A stretch of DNA of 6,152 bases. It comes from Alphaproteobacteria bacterium. GTDB taxonomy: Bacteria > Pseudomonadota > Alphaproteobacteria > Rickettsiales > UBA8987. How positions within the stretch are numbered: the stretch's first letter is position 1; every line of letters begins with the position of its first letter. Under the pieces are notes generated by a model. It did not search any database and was not told where the DNA came from. It was given only the letters and a program-made list of their open reading frames with translations. A program made the translations under genes and the position numbers. Below, piece by piece: positions 5,611-6,152 of the stretch. The stretch lies in contig DQGZ01000186.1 of the NCBI GenBank assembly GCA_003531345.1, positions 649-6,800 on the forward strand, written 5' to 3'.

Positions 5611-6111
5611 CTACTTACAAAGAGTAGCCATTTTATTGTAAGCGCCTGTAAAACCAGCAAGGGAATAAGTGTCCTGAGCATAGGTGCCTAATTTAGAAAA
5701 ACCTTTTGAGGTAAGCCTTGCGCCAGATTTCATTTTACCTATCAGGTCTGCATCTGCCGCTGAGGATTTTGCCCATGCCATTTCTGGAGTTTCTGGTGAG
5801 GTAAAAAACCCATAATTGAACCGGACATTAACGCTTACCGTAACTTCACTGCCTGACTTAAAAGGAAAACCAGAGTTTATAGAAACCTCTGACTTAGAAT
5901 TTCGGCGGGTTACCAGCATATACGGTTCACCTCGACTTCTGTAGTTGCCCTTTTTCTCAATAGGGGTTGAGGTTATATAACAAACCCTTTGACCACCCTG
6001 ATTTATGGTAAAAACGCCCCAATTCTTGAACTCCCCCTGAAATTCCTGAGCATTAGCAGTAGTTGATAAAGAAAAGAGTATGATAGAAAAAATTAAAATT
6101 AAACTTCGCAT
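5611..6111 (-). CDS. Invasion-associated locus B (IalB) family exported protein
   Basis: The 166-residue protein starts with a Sec signal peptide: MR, a hydrophobic core (3-15), and a probable cleavage after ANA at residue 21. The mature part is beta-rich, with FKNWGVFTI (28-36) and RVCYITSTP (42-50). It continues through a GFPFKSGSEVTVSVNVRF stretch and the typical C-terminal pattern: LIGKMKSGARL, a K-LGTYAQDTYSLAGFTGAY run, and a final Cys. This layout matches the IalB family, best known from Bartonella but widespread in alphaproteobacteria, usually with unknown function. Cys44 and Cys165 are available for a disulfide in the periplasm. The internal Cys pair seen in many IalB proteins is absent, so this is a diverged member. 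The ATG at 6111 has no Shine-Dalgarno, and a perfect -10 lies just upstream. tsaB follows 37 bp downstream on the same strand. The family name does not prove a role in invasion. Confidence 0.8.
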   Translation of the reverse strand: MRSLILIFSIILFSLSTTANAQEFQGEFKNWGVFTINQGGQRVCYITSTPIEKKGNYRSRGEPYMLVTRRNSKSEVSINSGFPFKSGSEVTVSVNVRFNYGFFTSPETPEMAWAKSSAADADLIGKMKSGARLTSKGFSKLGTYAQDTYSLAGFTGAYNKMATLCK

Positions 6112-6125
6112 TATTACGCACTGTT

Positions 6126-6131
6126 ATTATA
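6126..6131 (-). promoter_or_regulatory. Consensus -10 box of the IalB-like gene
   Basis: On the minus strand a perfect TATAAT lies 14 nt before the ATG at 6111. Transcription would start about 7 nt later, giving a leader of only some 5 to 10 nt. The matching -35 would fall at or just beyond the window edge, where only GTCC is visible. Confidence 0.55.
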
Positions 6132-6152
6132 GGTTAATAATCTTTTTTGGAC

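Noticed and set aside
1..6152. Search for tRNA, rRNA, CRISPR arrays, insertion sequences, integrases or phage genes
   Set aside because: No cloverleaf, regularly spaced repeat, transposase motif or terminal inverted repeat was seen on either strand.

Overview
The window is AT-rich DNA, probably from an alphaproteobacterium. The main evidence is a COQ9-family gene divergently transcribed from rpsU, an arrangement named in the family title 'rpsU-divergently transcribed protein'. An alphaproteobacterial-type IHF alpha subunit and an invasion-associated-locus-B (IalB) family secreted protein agree with this. The low G+C, TTG starts and weak Shine-Dalgarno sequences would suit a host-associated lineage such as Rickettsiales or Holosporales, but that placement is inference.

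Left part (1-1844). The N-terminal part of a multi-pass membrane protein runs off the left edge on the minus strand. About 240 bp of apparently non-coding DNA follows, then a clear intrinsic terminator serving rpsU (ribosomal protein S21, minus strand, TTG start). An 86-bp spacer holds overlapping back-to-back promoter candidates for rpsU and for the COQ9-family gene (ubiquinone biosynthesis, plus strand). ihfA follows 21 bp later and is probably in the same operon.

Middle part (1845-4780). Two plus-strand genes 24 bp apart encode soluble, largely helical, Gln/Lys/Glu-rich proteins (474 and 287 aa). I recognise no known family in them. The first has two coiled-coil-like regions flanking what looks like a diverged internal duplication. 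Both start with a similar heptad-like helix, so the proteins may act together. Converging on them, only 18 bp away, is a minus-strand gene for a 169-aa helical protein with a very acidic tail, also unrecognised. This trio is the unexplained part of the window. I cannot name a system for it.

Right part (4781-6152). Reading on the minus strand, an IalB-like periplasmic or secreted protein is followed 37 bp later by tsaB, a partner in making the t6A modification of tRNA. A nine-G homopolymer lies just past the tsaB stop. I see no tRNA, rRNA, CRISPR array, insertion sequence or obvious phage gene.
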